From Candidatus Helarchaeota archaeon (GTDB taxonomy: Archaea > Asgardarchaeota > Lokiarchaeia > Helarchaeales > HEL-GB-A): a stretch of 23,654 bases of DNA. A program made the position numbers and the translations under genes. The stretch is from assembly GCA_013375455.1 (NCBI GenBank), contig JABXJT010000074.1:1-23654 (forward strand), read 5' to 3'. The notes under the pieces were generated by a model that saw only the letters and a program-made list of their open reading frames with translations, was not told the DNA's origin and did not search any database. Below, in pieces: positions 1 through 8,625 of this stretch. How positions within the stretch are numbered: position 1 is the first letter of the stretch; each line of letters starts with the position of its first letter.

Positions 1-3000
1 ATCATATATGAATTTGAAAGTCAGCGTTTTGTTCATAGCAGGTGTTCCATTAATTATTAAGGTAGCAGATATTTCGAGAGTTTCACCTTCAACTATTTCA
101 GTAGGTAAGGGACCTAATGTTAAAGAACTATTAAGAGTAATAATAGGGATGATAGTGCTACTAATTGACTTATTCTGGATGGTCATATTCCCTTGATATT
201 CAACCTTTATTTGAATCGAGTCCATAAATGGATTTACATCAATGAGTGATTCTGCAATTCCAGAACTATTTGTTAAGTATGTATTTTGTAATTCTTGTGA
301 CGTATTTTGGAATTCATAGCGAACTATGAAAATAAGAGGCGTACTGTAAATTGGCGTACCATCTATAAGTGTGAGATTTGCAAAGATTCTAATTTGAGTT
401 CCTGCAAGAACATATGTCGGCACTCCAATCAGCTTCAAATCCACTGCCGCTTTAGGAATGACATACAATGATATATTAATTAAAGCAAATTCATGTTCGC
501 TTGAAAAAGCGGATAGAGTTATATTGTAGGTATTTCCTTCTTCGAGCCCGAGGGTAGATAATGTGAGTTCATATATATAGATTCCTATACCTGATATAAG
601 TAAGCTCATATTATCTACAAGGTTCCCTAGTTTGATGGTGACATTTCCATTTAACTCATAAACTGATGGGATTGACCAATCATTGAAGGTGTCTTTAAAA
701 ATTGTATAAACACTGAACGTCTCCTCCAAATATTTCGCGTAAGACGTTGTTAATGGTTCAATCGCTGTTGGTAATTTCCTAACTGGTACAATAATGTAAA
801 ACTTAACTGCTTTATATCCCTCCTCTTGAATCAAAATTCTCAGTGTATGATTCGTATCAGCATGGAAACCAGTCACATCGATACTAATGTTATAGTAACC
901 AAAAAAAGCGGAAACCCAGCTGATTACTGGACCGCCGCCAATCCATGAGGACGTTATTATTGCATTTCTGAGCGGTTCAAGAGTCGCATTACTAAAAAAA
1001 TATATAGATACTTTTACGGTGGAATTATGATAAGGTACTGGGTCTGTTATGGCGTATGATTGATTGATTGCCCTTAATCCAAAACAGTTCGAGGCAGTTA
1101 GACTTATATTAGCCAAATCACCTGAGCTGGTCACAGTTATGTTAGAAATTTCACTTGAGAGATATAAGGGCTTTGACATATTGATCGAGAGGAAAAACGG
1201 CCCAAAACCAAGTCCTAATGTGATTATCTCGATTTCATACGTGCCATTCAAAAAGACTCTAGTTATTTGAAAGGGGTTTGGCCAAGGCATATTGTCGGTA
1301 CTATTTTTGACCAATAAAGTCGCGTCCGTGACTGGTTCTTTCGTATAATCATTTGTGAAGTTTACATGAACCAAGATTGATTCTCCAACGTCAATAATAT
1401 CTGTGTGCGATAAATAAGTTAAATTGGTGGGAATACTTAACACCGTCAGAGTTGTTATATTTATCCCAACCGCAGTTCCGTTATTCCAACTCACCTGAAC
1501 TCTAAATTCTCCAGGATTTTCTATTGCTGTTTCATAAATTGTCCAAGGGCTGAACTGGATCGAAGTATTTCCCGTGATTGCATCAAGAGAATCATTATAA
1601 TTCGCTTTATTTATTGGAAAAACAGTAAGATTAGCGTAGCCTGTCGTCAATTTGTGACTAAAATTAGCGTAAAAAGTTACGGTATCTGTTGAATTAACGG
1701 TAGTTACGGGATTGCCATCCTTCCAAGTGTAAACACGACTAATATAATTTGTACTATTGCATTTGATAGTCCAGGATGCATTAAAGGCATTATGTATCAA
1801 GACAAATTTTTTCCCATTTCCAGTAACGTCATCCCATTCTAAATAAGATTGGGAATCATTGAAAAGTTCAGATACATTCCAATCTGGTGGTAAGGTTACA
1901 TTGATTTGACAATTTACTAGTTCACTTGGAAATATTGCATATATAGACGTATTCCAAACTACAGTAGTTTTGTTTACGTTCGCCTCAAATGAGGATTTTG
2001 AGCGAGTTTCATTTTTCAAGGTAATATTCCATAAAATGTTATAAAAAATACTCGTATTTGATGAATATGTTGCTGCTATATCATATATAACAGGATTTCC
2101 AATTTTAATTTCACTGGAATTCCAAATTCCCCTTCCCGGAGCAATATCGTAAACATTCGTTCCATTTATTGTTAAATTAATGCTTGAGGGGAGTAGATCT
2201 TGGAGAAGGAAAGTCACGTTTAACATATAATCGAGAAGACCAGTTTTCCAGTCAGTTGTATTGGGTTCAAGCCCTAAATCATTAAAATAGGCAGGTCCTT
2301 CATCTATCCCATCAAATGACCCTGAATCATTACAATACCCCCAGCGTACTTCCGCTGAATGTGATTCATTTTCCCCTAGAACGATAAAAAATTGATTATT
2401 ATCGGTTTTGTTGATATTTAACAGAACGGGATTACTTAATGGAATTTCAATCCAACCCACATATTCTTGGGTTATCCCTAAACTATCTAAATCAACCTGC
2501 TCGCTGTAAATAGATGTATTAGGGGCGATACTGCTCGACGAATAATTGAACACAAACAATTGTAAATCTATCCCAGGAATTAAGTTCTTAGCATGCAAAT
2601 ACACAGTGACATTTTTTAGCAACTTACTTTGGGTCACGTTGAACCCCATTGCTCGAAGTCTGTCCAATTCTACATGATCACTTTCATTGCTTATTTCAAT
2701 ATCTTTCTCAAATGTATGTGTAATATTGGAGATAATGATTGTACTTTCAGTTATATTCCAATCTGCAGTGGAGATGATTATATTTTCCTCAATAGTAGAA
2801 TCAGTCATAGTTCCGTTTTTATTACCAGAAAGGATAGTTATTGCATCAGTGCCGATACCTTTAATGGTTTCAATTTCCTCCCCATTCTCAAGAGAACGTA
2901 ATGGTGGAGTAGTTGGTGACCAAGGAAGCTCTGGAGGAGTATATGAAGTCAATTCTGAATCCATTGTTATGTCATTAAAAATAAAATGAATTGAACTTAA

Positions 3001-3057
3001 AACTATATTAGCCGTAACGAAGAGGACTAGTACTAGGAGGGCTCTTCTAAATCTCAT
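1..3057 (-). CDS. Giant N-glycosylation-rich surface protein, paralog A (3' end outside window)
   Basis: An uninterrupted minus-strand frame of 1019 codons runs from the ATG at 3057 off the left edge. The first residues, MRFRRALLVLVLFVTA, form a signal peptide or N-terminal anchor. The rest is Asn/Thr/Ser-rich with dozens of N-x-S/T sequons and beta-rich blocks resembling Ig-like or macroglobulin-like repeats. Over its second half it is closely similar to the plus-strand protein at 4795-8625, with shared strings such as SKPLYLSSEIS, PYHNSTVKV, AFFGYYN and SSEHEFA. By alignment, about 280 residues should lie beyond the edge and may include a membrane helix and a cytoplasmic domain as in the paralog. 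Another in-frame ATG is at 3066 and the frame stays open further upstream (ATG at 3129). Start 3057 is preferred because it puts the basic-hydrophobic signal at the very N terminus. The ligand or function is not recognisable. Confidence 0.85.
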   Translation of the reverse strand, partial: MRFRRALLVLVLFVTANIVLSSIHFIFNDITMDSELTSYTPPELPWSPTTPPLRSLENGEEIETIKGIGTDAITILSGNKNGTMTDSTIEENIIISTADWNITESTIIISNITHTFEKDIEISNESDHVELDRLRAMGFNVTQSKLLKNVTVYLHAKNLIPGIDLQLFVFNYSSSSIAPNTSIYSEQVDLDSLGITQEYVGWIEIPLSNPVLLNINKTDNNQFFIVLGENESHSAEVRWGYCNDSGSFDGIDEGPAYFNDLGLEPNTTDWKTGLLDYMLNVTFLLQDLLPSSINLTINGTNVYDIAPGRGIWNSSEIKIGNPVIYDIAATYSSNTSIFYNILWNITLKNETRSKSSFEANVNKTTVVWNTSIYAIFPSELVNCQINVTLPPDWNVSELFNDSQSYLEWDDVTGNGKKFVLIHNAFNASWTIKCNSTNYISRVYTWKDGNPVTTVNSTDTVTFYANFSHKLTTGYANLTVFPINKANYNDSLDAITGNTSIQFSPWTIYETAIENPGEFRVQVSWNNGTAVGINITTLTVLSIPTNLTYLSHTDIIDVGESILVHVNFTNDYTKEPVTDATLLVKNSTDNMPWPNPFQITRVFLNGTYEIEIITLGLGFGPFFLSINMSKPLYLSSEISNITVTSSGDLANISLTASNCFGLRAINQSYAITDPVPYHNSTVKVSIYFFSNATLEPLRNAIITSSWIGGGPVISWVSAFFGYYNISIDVTGFHADTNHTLRILIQEEGYKAVKFYIIVPVRKLPTAIEPLTTSYAKYLEETFSVYTIFKDTFNDWSIPSVYELNGNVTIKLGNLVDNMSLLISGIGIYIYELTLSTLGLEEGNTYNITLSAFSSEHEFALINISLYVIPKAAVDLKLIGVPTYVLAGTQIRIFANLTLIDGTPIYSTPLIFIVRYEFQNTSQELQNTYLTNSSGIAESLIDVNPFMDSIQIKVEYQGNMTIQNKSISSTIIPIITLNSSLTLGPLPTEIVEGETLEISATLIINGTPAMNKTLTFKFIYD

Positions 3058-3097
3058 TTCTATCATTTTTTTATACACTTTTAAACGAGGTTGAGAC

Positions 3098-3124
3098 AAT
3101 TTGCGCACATAATTTGCGCGCAAA
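3098..3124. promoter_or_regulatory. Palindrome TTTGCGCGCAAA with adjacent half copy
   Basis: TTTGCGCGCAAA at 3113-3124 is a perfect 12-base palindrome. The string AATTTGCGC occurs at 3098-3106 and again at 3111-3119, 13 bases apart. The element lies about 40-65 bases upstream of the start of surface protein A in otherwise AT-rich DNA, so it could be an operator for that gene. That role is inferred from position and symmetry only. Confidence 0.3.
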
Positions 3125-3234
3125 ATCATCTTCGGTCTGGGGCCCTTCTGTCAGACGCATGAAAAGTTTCTGGAACTCAACGAAAAAGGGTCCAGATTTC
3201 ATTTTGTTTTATACTTCATCTCTTTTTACTTTTA

Positions 3235-3330
3235 AAGAATGAGGCAGTTTTGTCATATAAGAATGAGGCAGTTTTGTCATATAAGAATGAGGCAGTTTTG
3301 TCATATAAGAATGAGGCAGTTATGACAGGT
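3235..3330. repeat. 24-base tandem repeat, three exact copies plus one partial, made from the 3' end of the GTPase gene
   Basis: The unit AAGAATGAGGCAGTTTTGTCATAT (24 bases; first 20: AAGAATGAGGCAGTTTTGTC) is repeated exactly at 3235-3258, 3259-3282 and 3283-3306. A diverged copy follows at 3307-3330. Read on the minus strand, the diverged copy is the coding end of the GTPase gene (residues HNCLILI). Its stop codon TGA lies in the third unit. Further downstream units stay in the same frame and read QNCLILI-stop. The array therefore arose by tandem duplication of the gene's last 24 bases, including the stop. Confidence 0.9.
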
Positions 3331-4071
3331 CACATTGATTCGAGCTTTTTTCAATTTAATTTGAGAGTCCCGCAAGGGAGTGTTACACTGAGGGCAACAC
3401 GTGATGGCATTGCTTGAGTTTGAAACTTTTTGATATTCAACAGTTAAATTAGTTGCATCCAAAGTATCGGGTTCTTTGTAAGTTGCATCCAAGGCAACGG
3501 GTTCCTCCTCCTTTTTAGGTCTTTCTTTTTCGCCCTCAAAGATGATTGGGACAATATCAGGTTCGAGATCGTGATGGTGTTCAAGGAGTCTTCTGAAGGG
3601 GGTGTATACATTCCAAAATTCCTTTGAAGAAGTTTCTATAAACCCAATTAAGTCATGAGTCTTGATGTACTCTTGTGCCATTTCTCGAGATAACGTGAGG
3701 TGGTATCCCTTGTCCAGCTTTGTAGCAATCAGAAGAATAGGCGCTTTGGAACACGTAGAGCGGAAAATTTCTAGCCATTTTGTTAAATTTAGGAAAGAGG
3801 AAGGTCTGGAGCAATCAAAACCCAGAATGATTCCATTAGCCCCGTGAGTAAAGCTATCAAGTAAAAATCTAAATTGATCCTGGCCGCTTAAATCCCAAAC
3901 TTGTAAGTTTACTTTAGTGCCGTTAACGGTGACATCTTTTGAATGTATGTCCACGCCAATAGTCATGATTTGATCAACAAATTCATTGGTACATAATGAT
4001 TTAACGAGGGTCGTCTTTCCAATACCACCATCGCCTCCAATAACAAATTTCAAGACTTTTGAATAGGACAA
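3301..4071 (-). CDS. Ras-like small GTPase with C-terminal zinc ribbon
   Basis: A 256-residue protein with a complete Ras-superfamily G domain. The P-loop GGDGGIGKT is at residues 12-20, the switch II motif WDLSGQ at 59-64, the specificity motif TKLD at 117-120 and ETSSK at 146-150. The glutamine after DLSG (Gln64) matches the catalytic glutamine of Ras/Rab proteins. After a charged linker (about 170-220) comes a zinc-ribbon-like pair, CPQC at 226-229 and CHNC at 249-252, in place of a prenylation motif. The start codon is TTG, forced by an in-frame TGA two codons upstream, with GGTGA eight bases before it. It is a close paralog of the GTPase domain at 8926-10233 (shared FRFLL, SFLNL, ATKxDKGYH). 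It lies 59 bases after a small gene on the same strand and before surface protein A, so co-transcription is plausible. Its regulators and targets are unknown. Confidence 0.92.
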   Translation of the reverse strand: MSYSKVLKFVIGGDGGIGKTTLVKSLCTNEFVDQIMTIGVDIHSKDVTVNGTKVNLQVWDLSGQDQFRFLLDSFTHGANGIILGFDCSRPSSFLNLTKWLEIFRSTCSKAPILLIATKLDKGYHLTLSREMAQEYIKTHDLIGFIETSSKEFWNVYTPFRRLLEHHHDLEPDIVPIIFEGEKERPKKEEEPVALDATYKEPDTLDATNLTVEYQKVSNSSNAITCCPQCNTPLRDSQIKLKKARINVTCHNCLILI

Positions 4072-4130
4072 TTTTCAAGTCACCCCTTTTTTAAAAAAAA
4101 TCTTCCATTTTTCATTTTTATCATCAATAA

Positions 4131-4400
4131 TTAATAATGTGAAGCGAGAATTTTTTCCATTTTTTTGTGTGTCATTTCAATATACTTTTGTATGACGCTT
4201 TTTTCGTGAAAAACAGTTAATCTCGTGCAATATGAGGAGCTTTCAATAAATTCCCAACCCTTACTATTCTTCTTAAATGCAAAAACTCGTAATAATGGCT
4301 CATTACCGGCATTTTTCTCTCCAGCTGGTTTTAATTGGATTCTGATGCCGTTTTTCTCATACGTTACATCTATTATTTTTAGATCCTGCAACTTTTTCAT
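4131..4400 (-). CDS. Small conserved-looking protein of unknown function
   Basis: An 89-residue protein starting at ATG 4400 (a TTG immediately precedes it), with GGAG nine bases upstream. It is lysine-rich and predicted to be mixed alpha/beta, with no signal peptide and no membrane helix. I do not recognise a family. It lies 59 bases upstream of the Ras-like GTPase gene on the same strand and probably shares its transcript. The ribosome site, the spacing and the balanced amino-acid composition argue that it is real, while the opposite-strand reading here looks like a shadow. A role with the GTPase is only suggested by proximity. Confidence 0.6.
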   Translation of the reverse strand: MKKLQDLKIIDVTYEKNGIRIQLKPAGEKNAGNEPLLRVFAFKKNSKGWEFIESSSYCTRLTVFHEKSVIQKYIEMTHKKMEKILASHY

Positions 4401-4577
4401 CAAAAGTTACTCCATCCTAATTGTTGAGATTGAATAAAATGGACGCATAACGTACCTACATTCAATTTTAAAAGTCTTTCTACCGATCTTGGTGAAAAAG
4501 TAAGGAATGGTAAAATAATGAATTAAATCAAAAAAAACAAAATAAATCCGATTTAAAATCTCCTTAAGCCATTAGGG

Positions 4578-4679
4578 ATAGATTAATCTATTATGGGGAA
4601 AAGCATTCTACCATAATCAAACTTGTTCATAATAATAGGGGGAAAAGTATTCTAGAATCTTAGGGGTAAAAGTGCTCTA
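4578..4679 (+). promoter_or_regulatory. Promoter region with three copies of a GGGGAAAAG-type motif and a 14-base palindrome
   Basis: The 390-base gap between the small minus-strand gene and surface protein B holds a perfect palindrome ATAGATTAATCTAT at 4578-4591. It also holds three direct copies of one motif: GGGGAAAAGCATTCTA at 4595-4610, GGGGAAAAGTATTCTA at 4639-4654 and GGGGTAAAAGTGCTCTA at 4663-4679. A fourth similar copy stands before the helix-turn-helix GTPase gene at 8825-8840. These are candidate binding sites for a shared regulator. No other gene was seen in the gap. Confidence 0.5.
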
Positions 4680-4764
4680 AAATAATTATAAATAACTCAA
4701 AAATAGATTCTTAGTCAAAGGATCTAATATTGTAAAACTGAGGATTTGACCTCTCACTGATTAG

Positions 4765-4773
4765 TATATAAAA
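4765..4773 (+). promoter_or_regulatory. TATA-box candidate TATATAAAA
   Basis: TATATAAAA fits an archaeal TATA box. Typical spacing would place transcription start near 4795, the proposed ATT start codon. That would exclude the ribosome-binding-like site at 4781-4788 from the message. A second candidate, TTATAAATA near 4686, would give a normal leader. Which one is used cannot be decided from the sequence. Confidence 0.4.
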
Positions 4774-4780
4774 CCTCTTT

Positions 4781-4788
4781 AGAGGTGG
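4781..4788 (+). promoter_or_regulatory. Ribosome-binding site deciding an ATT start
   Basis: AGAGGTGG matches the archaeal anti-Shine-Dalgarno complement (GAGGTG) and ends six bases before ATT 4795. No ATG, GTG or TTG lies in frame between the upstream TAG (4780-4782) and the signal peptide, so this site is the main argument for starting at ATT. Confidence 0.5.
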
Positions 4789-4794
4789 AAAAAG

Positions 4795-7700
4795 ATTTCA
4801 GTTAAAAGATCGACAAAAACCTCTCTTCTCTTACTTCTTTTAGTTACATCACTGGGATTATTTGTTGAGGGGGGACAAAAGGAGATCAAACAAGTTGATT
4901 CAAAGTTTGTCGATCAAGTATCAGATTCTGGATCATTAACTTTTAATAAAAACTCAATTTCAATATTTGAGGGTAAATTTTCAGGCAACGGACTCCCAGC
5001 TAATGTTACATTGATTTGTAATCAAAGTGGAAATGTAGGTCTTCTGGCTTCAAACTCAAGTTTCAACGTGCCAATTCCCACTTCGTGGGTAGCCACGTAC
5101 TCAAACATCACCGTCATTAACGTTACTAAAGACTCTGATATTCTGGCAATAGAAGAAGATCAATCCTCCTATGCGGATGCTGTTGAAGGCGATTTTGGGA
5201 TGAGCTTTGACATAATTTCGAGTGCAATGTTGTATAATTTCTCATTTTACTCGACAAATGTATGGAAGGTTTTGGATGTCCTAATAAGTGTTTACAACGC
5301 AACACAGCAAGGTGCTTATCCCGCTCCCGATTCGCTACTTTATAATGAAACTTATGGCGCACCAGGATCTACTGGATGGAATACCTATAGTTTTGCGTCT
5401 CCTATTAAATTAGAAGCAATAAATACCTACGCCAATACCTTTTTCATCGTAATTGACGCTTCTCCAGATGGTCCATTTGGAAATCTTAGATGGGCATATG
5501 AAGTTGACGGACCCGGGGATGATCATGGATACGCATTCGAATATCAAGCTCCGGCTTGGATTTTAAGAGCATGGGACTTTACTCTAAGGGTGGGATTAAG
5601 AAATAATTCAAGATCTCCATCTGCTGTTGACTTAAGAATTAATGGAACCTCTGTAACAGATAAGGACCAGATAAATGGTAGCTGGGCCTCAACCTTCGAA
5701 TTTTCCAACACCACTCTAAACTTTCAATTCTCTGCCAATTCTTCCGCCTATTTTTTGGTAGATTATTTTGTTACTTATAGCCAAACAAACACCCACGTCG
5801 TTAGTACCACCTTTGAAGGATTGGATTCCAGTGCAATCGTTTGGAATGCGTCCTATGATGCAGATTTTCTGGCAGATTCATTTGGAAAACGGCTCGAATT
5901 TTCCCTCCCACCGTGGGAACTGGCAACAAATGTGTGGAAAGACTCAGGTCAACATAGTCTGTGGACCTCGAACAGTAGTGGTTCGAAAAGAACCGTGACC
6001 ATCTCCAATGCTGAAAATGGAACATGGACGGTTCAGTGTAATGATACGAATTATGTTGAGAGTGTTTATGTAAAGCGGTCGGGAATCCCCGTTTCAGAAA
6101 TAAACAGCACTGACACGATCGAAATTTATGGAAATTTTACTGAAATTCTAACAACGGGTGATGCCAATCTAACTATTTTTCCTCTAGTAGCAAGTTATAA
6201 CGATACATTTGGGGAAGGTATCACGACCAATAAAACAATAAAATTCAGTCCTTTATGGACACCTACTGATACTTCAACAGGATCATTTACGTCTGCAGCA
6301 TTACAGGTTGCTTGGTGTAATGGAACATCTGCAGGCATCAAAACTTCCAATCTAACGGTTAATAACATTCCAACCAACCTAACTTACAAATCACATACTA
6401 GCAACGTAGACTCGGGGGATTCCATTTTTGTATTCGTAAATTATTCCAATGCTTATACGGGCGAGCCTCTTATCGATGCCGATTTGTTAGTAAAAAATAG
6501 TACCGACGGCAAAACATGGCCAGCGCCCTTCCAAATAGCTGATGACTATTTAAATGGAACCTATAAGATCGAAATTTTAACATTTGGAGTAATTGGGGGT
6601 ACCCATTATTTGTCTGTTAATATATCAAAGCCTCTCTATCTTTCAAGCGAAATTTCTGATATCAGCGTGACCATTGGGGGTGGGATTTCCAATATAAATA
6701 TCACCGCCCCAAATTGTAGAGGATTAGATTCCAATAATCAAACTTATGCCTTGGCAAATCCAGCCCCCTATCACAATTCTACCGTGAAAGTGACCATATT
6801 TTACTATGATAATCAAACTCTTGACCCTTTAAAAAATGGGATAATATCTGGTTCTTGGCTTGGTGGGGGACCTCCGGTTAGTTGGGTTCCTGCCTTTTTT
6901 GGCTATTATAACATCACTATTGATGTAACCGGATTTCACTCAGGAACAAATCACACGCTCGAGATTACGATTCAACAAGCTGGTTATGTCCCTGCGGTAC
7001 TATATATTATCGTTCCAACAAGAAAACTCCCAACCCGCATCCATTCATTGGAACCTAATTATTCCGGTTATTTGTATGATACCCTTGTGATATCCGCAAT
7101 TTTTCACGATACTCACCATGATGAATCCATCCCATCAATATATCAGTTACATGGGAATTGTACCATTCGAATCGGTAACTTTTACGACAATATGACGTTG
7201 CTCACGCCATCAATAGGTATTTATCAATACGTATTAGATTTAACAGCGCTGGTAGTTCAGGAGGACCAGATATATGACATAACTGTATTCGCCTTCTCAT
7301 CAGAACACGAATTTGCCACAGTTAACGTGTCGCTCTATATCATTCCAAGAAAAGAAGTGAATTTAATTTGTTTGGCGGTACCTGAATATATCTTGGCAGG
7401 ATCCCCATTTACAACTCATGCACTACTCACTGATATCCTTGGTAAACCAATTCCTGATACTCCTCTCACTTGCAAATGGATTTTTCAACCTGGGTTCATA
7501 GAAATTCAGAAAACCCAATTAACAAATGGATCAGGAATCGCAGAATTCTACACAGTTGTTCTGGAATTGGCTCAATCTGTTCAGATAGAAATCGAATATC
7601 TTGGAAATAAAACTACTCAAAATAAAACCGTAATCAGCCCTTTTATTCCTATTATTAGATTAAATAGAACCTTAACTTTGAGTCCTTTACCGAATGAATT

Positions 7701-8625
7701 AATGGAAGGTGAAACCATAAAAATAACGGCTAATTTACTAATCAATGGAACTCCAGCTGTGGATAAAAAAATCACCTTCACATTTGCTTTTGAAGGTTTA
7801 TCTGAGATTGAAATAAGAGTAGTATTGACTGATTCGTATGGGCAAGCTAGTGCCGAGTTATTAATTCCATCAGGCGTAAGTAAAATTTATATTGACACTT
7901 ATTTTGCTGGAAGTGGTTGTGTAAATGCTTGTAGGATTGAATCTGAAATAATTGTGATAACATATAAGGATCTATTTTTCCGGGCTTTACCCGTTTTGGT
8001 TCTGTGTCTCTTGGTTACAATGGGAAGTACATTGACCTATAATTATGTTTATAAACGGCCAAAAGTTAAACGACTCAATAGAAAATTGCACCTCATCACT
8101 CAAAACTTCGAAGATACTATGAATTTAAATTTCCTCATGGTAATTATGGCAGGATCTGGTCTTACAATCTATAATTACTCCTTTAAAGGTGAAGAATTTG
8201 ATTACCAATTGATGGGTGGCTTTTTATCAGCAATTTCATCCTTTCAAGCGGGAATAGGAAAACCGGGTAAAATAACAGGATTAGAAAAGGGCGAATGGGA
8301 AATAAAATATCAGAGCTTTAAAATCTATGGAATCAACCGAGAATACACACAATATGTGGTAATTCTAAATGATTCGGCTTCAGATAGTCTTAAAAGTACA
8401 TTACACGAATTTGTCATAGACATAGATAAGAGATATTCTTACAAGTTCGCTAAATTTGATGGAGAAACGTCAGTATTCGACCCAATAGACTCACTTGTCC
8501 AAAAACATTTTGATACGCATTGGCTCATGAAACACGTGAGCAGTGGTCTTTTTGATGGACAGGAAAAGCCATTAACTCTTTTAGAGCGCAAATTATACAA
8601 TTTAGGAAAGTCACTGACTCAGTAA
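4795..8625 (+). CDS. Receptor-like surface protein B: signal peptide, beta-rich ectodomain, one membrane helix, longin/roadblock-like cytoplasmic domain
   Basis: The frame is open from just after TAG 4780-4782 to TAA 8623-8625, giving 1276 residues if it starts at ATT 4795. The first conventional start, TTG 5011, would remove an evident signal peptide (VKRSTKTSLLLLLLVTSLGL) and is rejected. Residues about 30-1060 are a sequon-rich, beta-rich ectodomain paralogous to the protein encoded at 1-3057. One membrane helix (about 1062-1086) is followed by basic residues. The last 190 residues are cytoplasmic. Within them, about 1110-1225 follow the strand-helix-strand order of longin/roadblock domains (GSGLTIYNYSF, a helix starting QLMGGFLSAISSF, then a strand reading QYVVIL). 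Such domains bind or regulate small GTPases in known systems, and two Ras-like GTPase genes flank this one. The longin/roadblock call is from pattern only. Confidence 0.85.
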   Translation: MSVKRSTKTSLLLLLLVTSLGLFVEGGQKEIKQVDSKFVDQVSDSGSLTFNKNSISIFEGKFSGNGLPANVTLICNQSGNVGLLASNSSFNVPIPTSWVATYSNITVINVTKDSDILAIEEDQSSYADAVEGDFGMSFDIISSAMLYNFSFYSTNVWKVLDVLISVYNATQQGAYPAPDSLLYNETYGAPGSTGWNTYSFASPIKLEAINTYANTFFIVIDASPDGPFGNLRWAYEVDGPGDDHGYAFEYQAPAWILRAWDFTLRVGLRNNSRSPSAVDLRINGTSVTDKDQINGSWASTFEFSNTTLNFQFSANSSAYFLVDYFVTYSQTNTHVVSTTFEGLDSSAIVWNASYDADFLADSFGKRLEFSLPPWELATNVWKDSGQHSLWTSNSSGSKRTVTISNAENGTWTVQCNDTNYVESVYVKRSGIPVSEINSTDTIEIYGNFTEILTTGDANLTIFPLVASYNDTFGEGITTNKTIKFSPLWTPTDTSTGSFTSAALQVAWCNGTSAGIKTSNLTVNNIPTNLTYKSHTSNVDSGDSIFVFVNYSNAYTGEPLIDADLLVKNSTDGKTWPAPFQIADDYLNGTYKIEILTFGVIGGTHYLSVNISKPLYLSSEISDISVTIGGGISNINITAPNCRGLDSNNQTYALANPAPYHNSTVKVTIFYYDNQTLDPLKNGIISGSWLGGGPPVSWVPAFFGYYNITIDVTGFHSGTNHTLEITIQQAGYVPAVLYIIVPTRKLPTRIHSLEPNYSGYLYDTLVISAIFHDTHHDESIPSIYQLHGNCTIRIGNFYDNMTLLTPSIGIYQYVLDLTALVVQEDQIYDITVFAFSSEHEFATVNVSLYIIPRKEVNLICLAVPEYILAGSPFTTHALLTDILGKPIPDTPLTCKWIFQPGFIEIQKTQLTNGSGIAEFYTVVLELAQSVQIEIEYLGNKTTQNKTVISPFIPIIRLNRTLTLSPLPNELMEGETIKITANLLINGTPAVDKKITFTFAFEGLSEIEIRVVLTDSYGQASAELLIPSGVSKIYIDTYFAGSGCVNACRIESEIIVITYKDLFFRALPVLVLCLLVTMGSTLTYNYVYKRPKVKRLNRKLHLITQNFEDTMNLNFLMVIMAGSGLTIYNYSFKGEEFDYQLMGGFLSAISSFQAGIGKPGKITGLEKGEWEIKYQSFKIYGINREYTQYVVILNDSASDSLKSTLHEFVIDIDKRYSYKFAKFDGETSVFDPIDSLVQKHFDTHWLMKHVSSGLFDGQEKPLTLLERKLYNLGKSLTQ

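Noticed and set aside
8..2989. Several short plus-strand reading frames in the left 3 kb
   Set aside because: They lie antisense to the uninterrupted 1019-codon surface protein frame and lack ribosome sites or family features.
3125..3230. A rho-independent-type terminator (GTCTG...CAGAC hairpin near 3133-3154)
   Set aside because: The stem is only five bases with a long loop and no T-run follows on the relevant strand.
3235..3330. CRISPR array
   Set aside because: The 24-base units are directly abutting with no spacers and derive from the GTPase gene end.
5011..5013. TTG 5011 as the start of surface protein B
   Set aside because: The frame is open for 72 more codons upstream and contains an obvious signal peptide.
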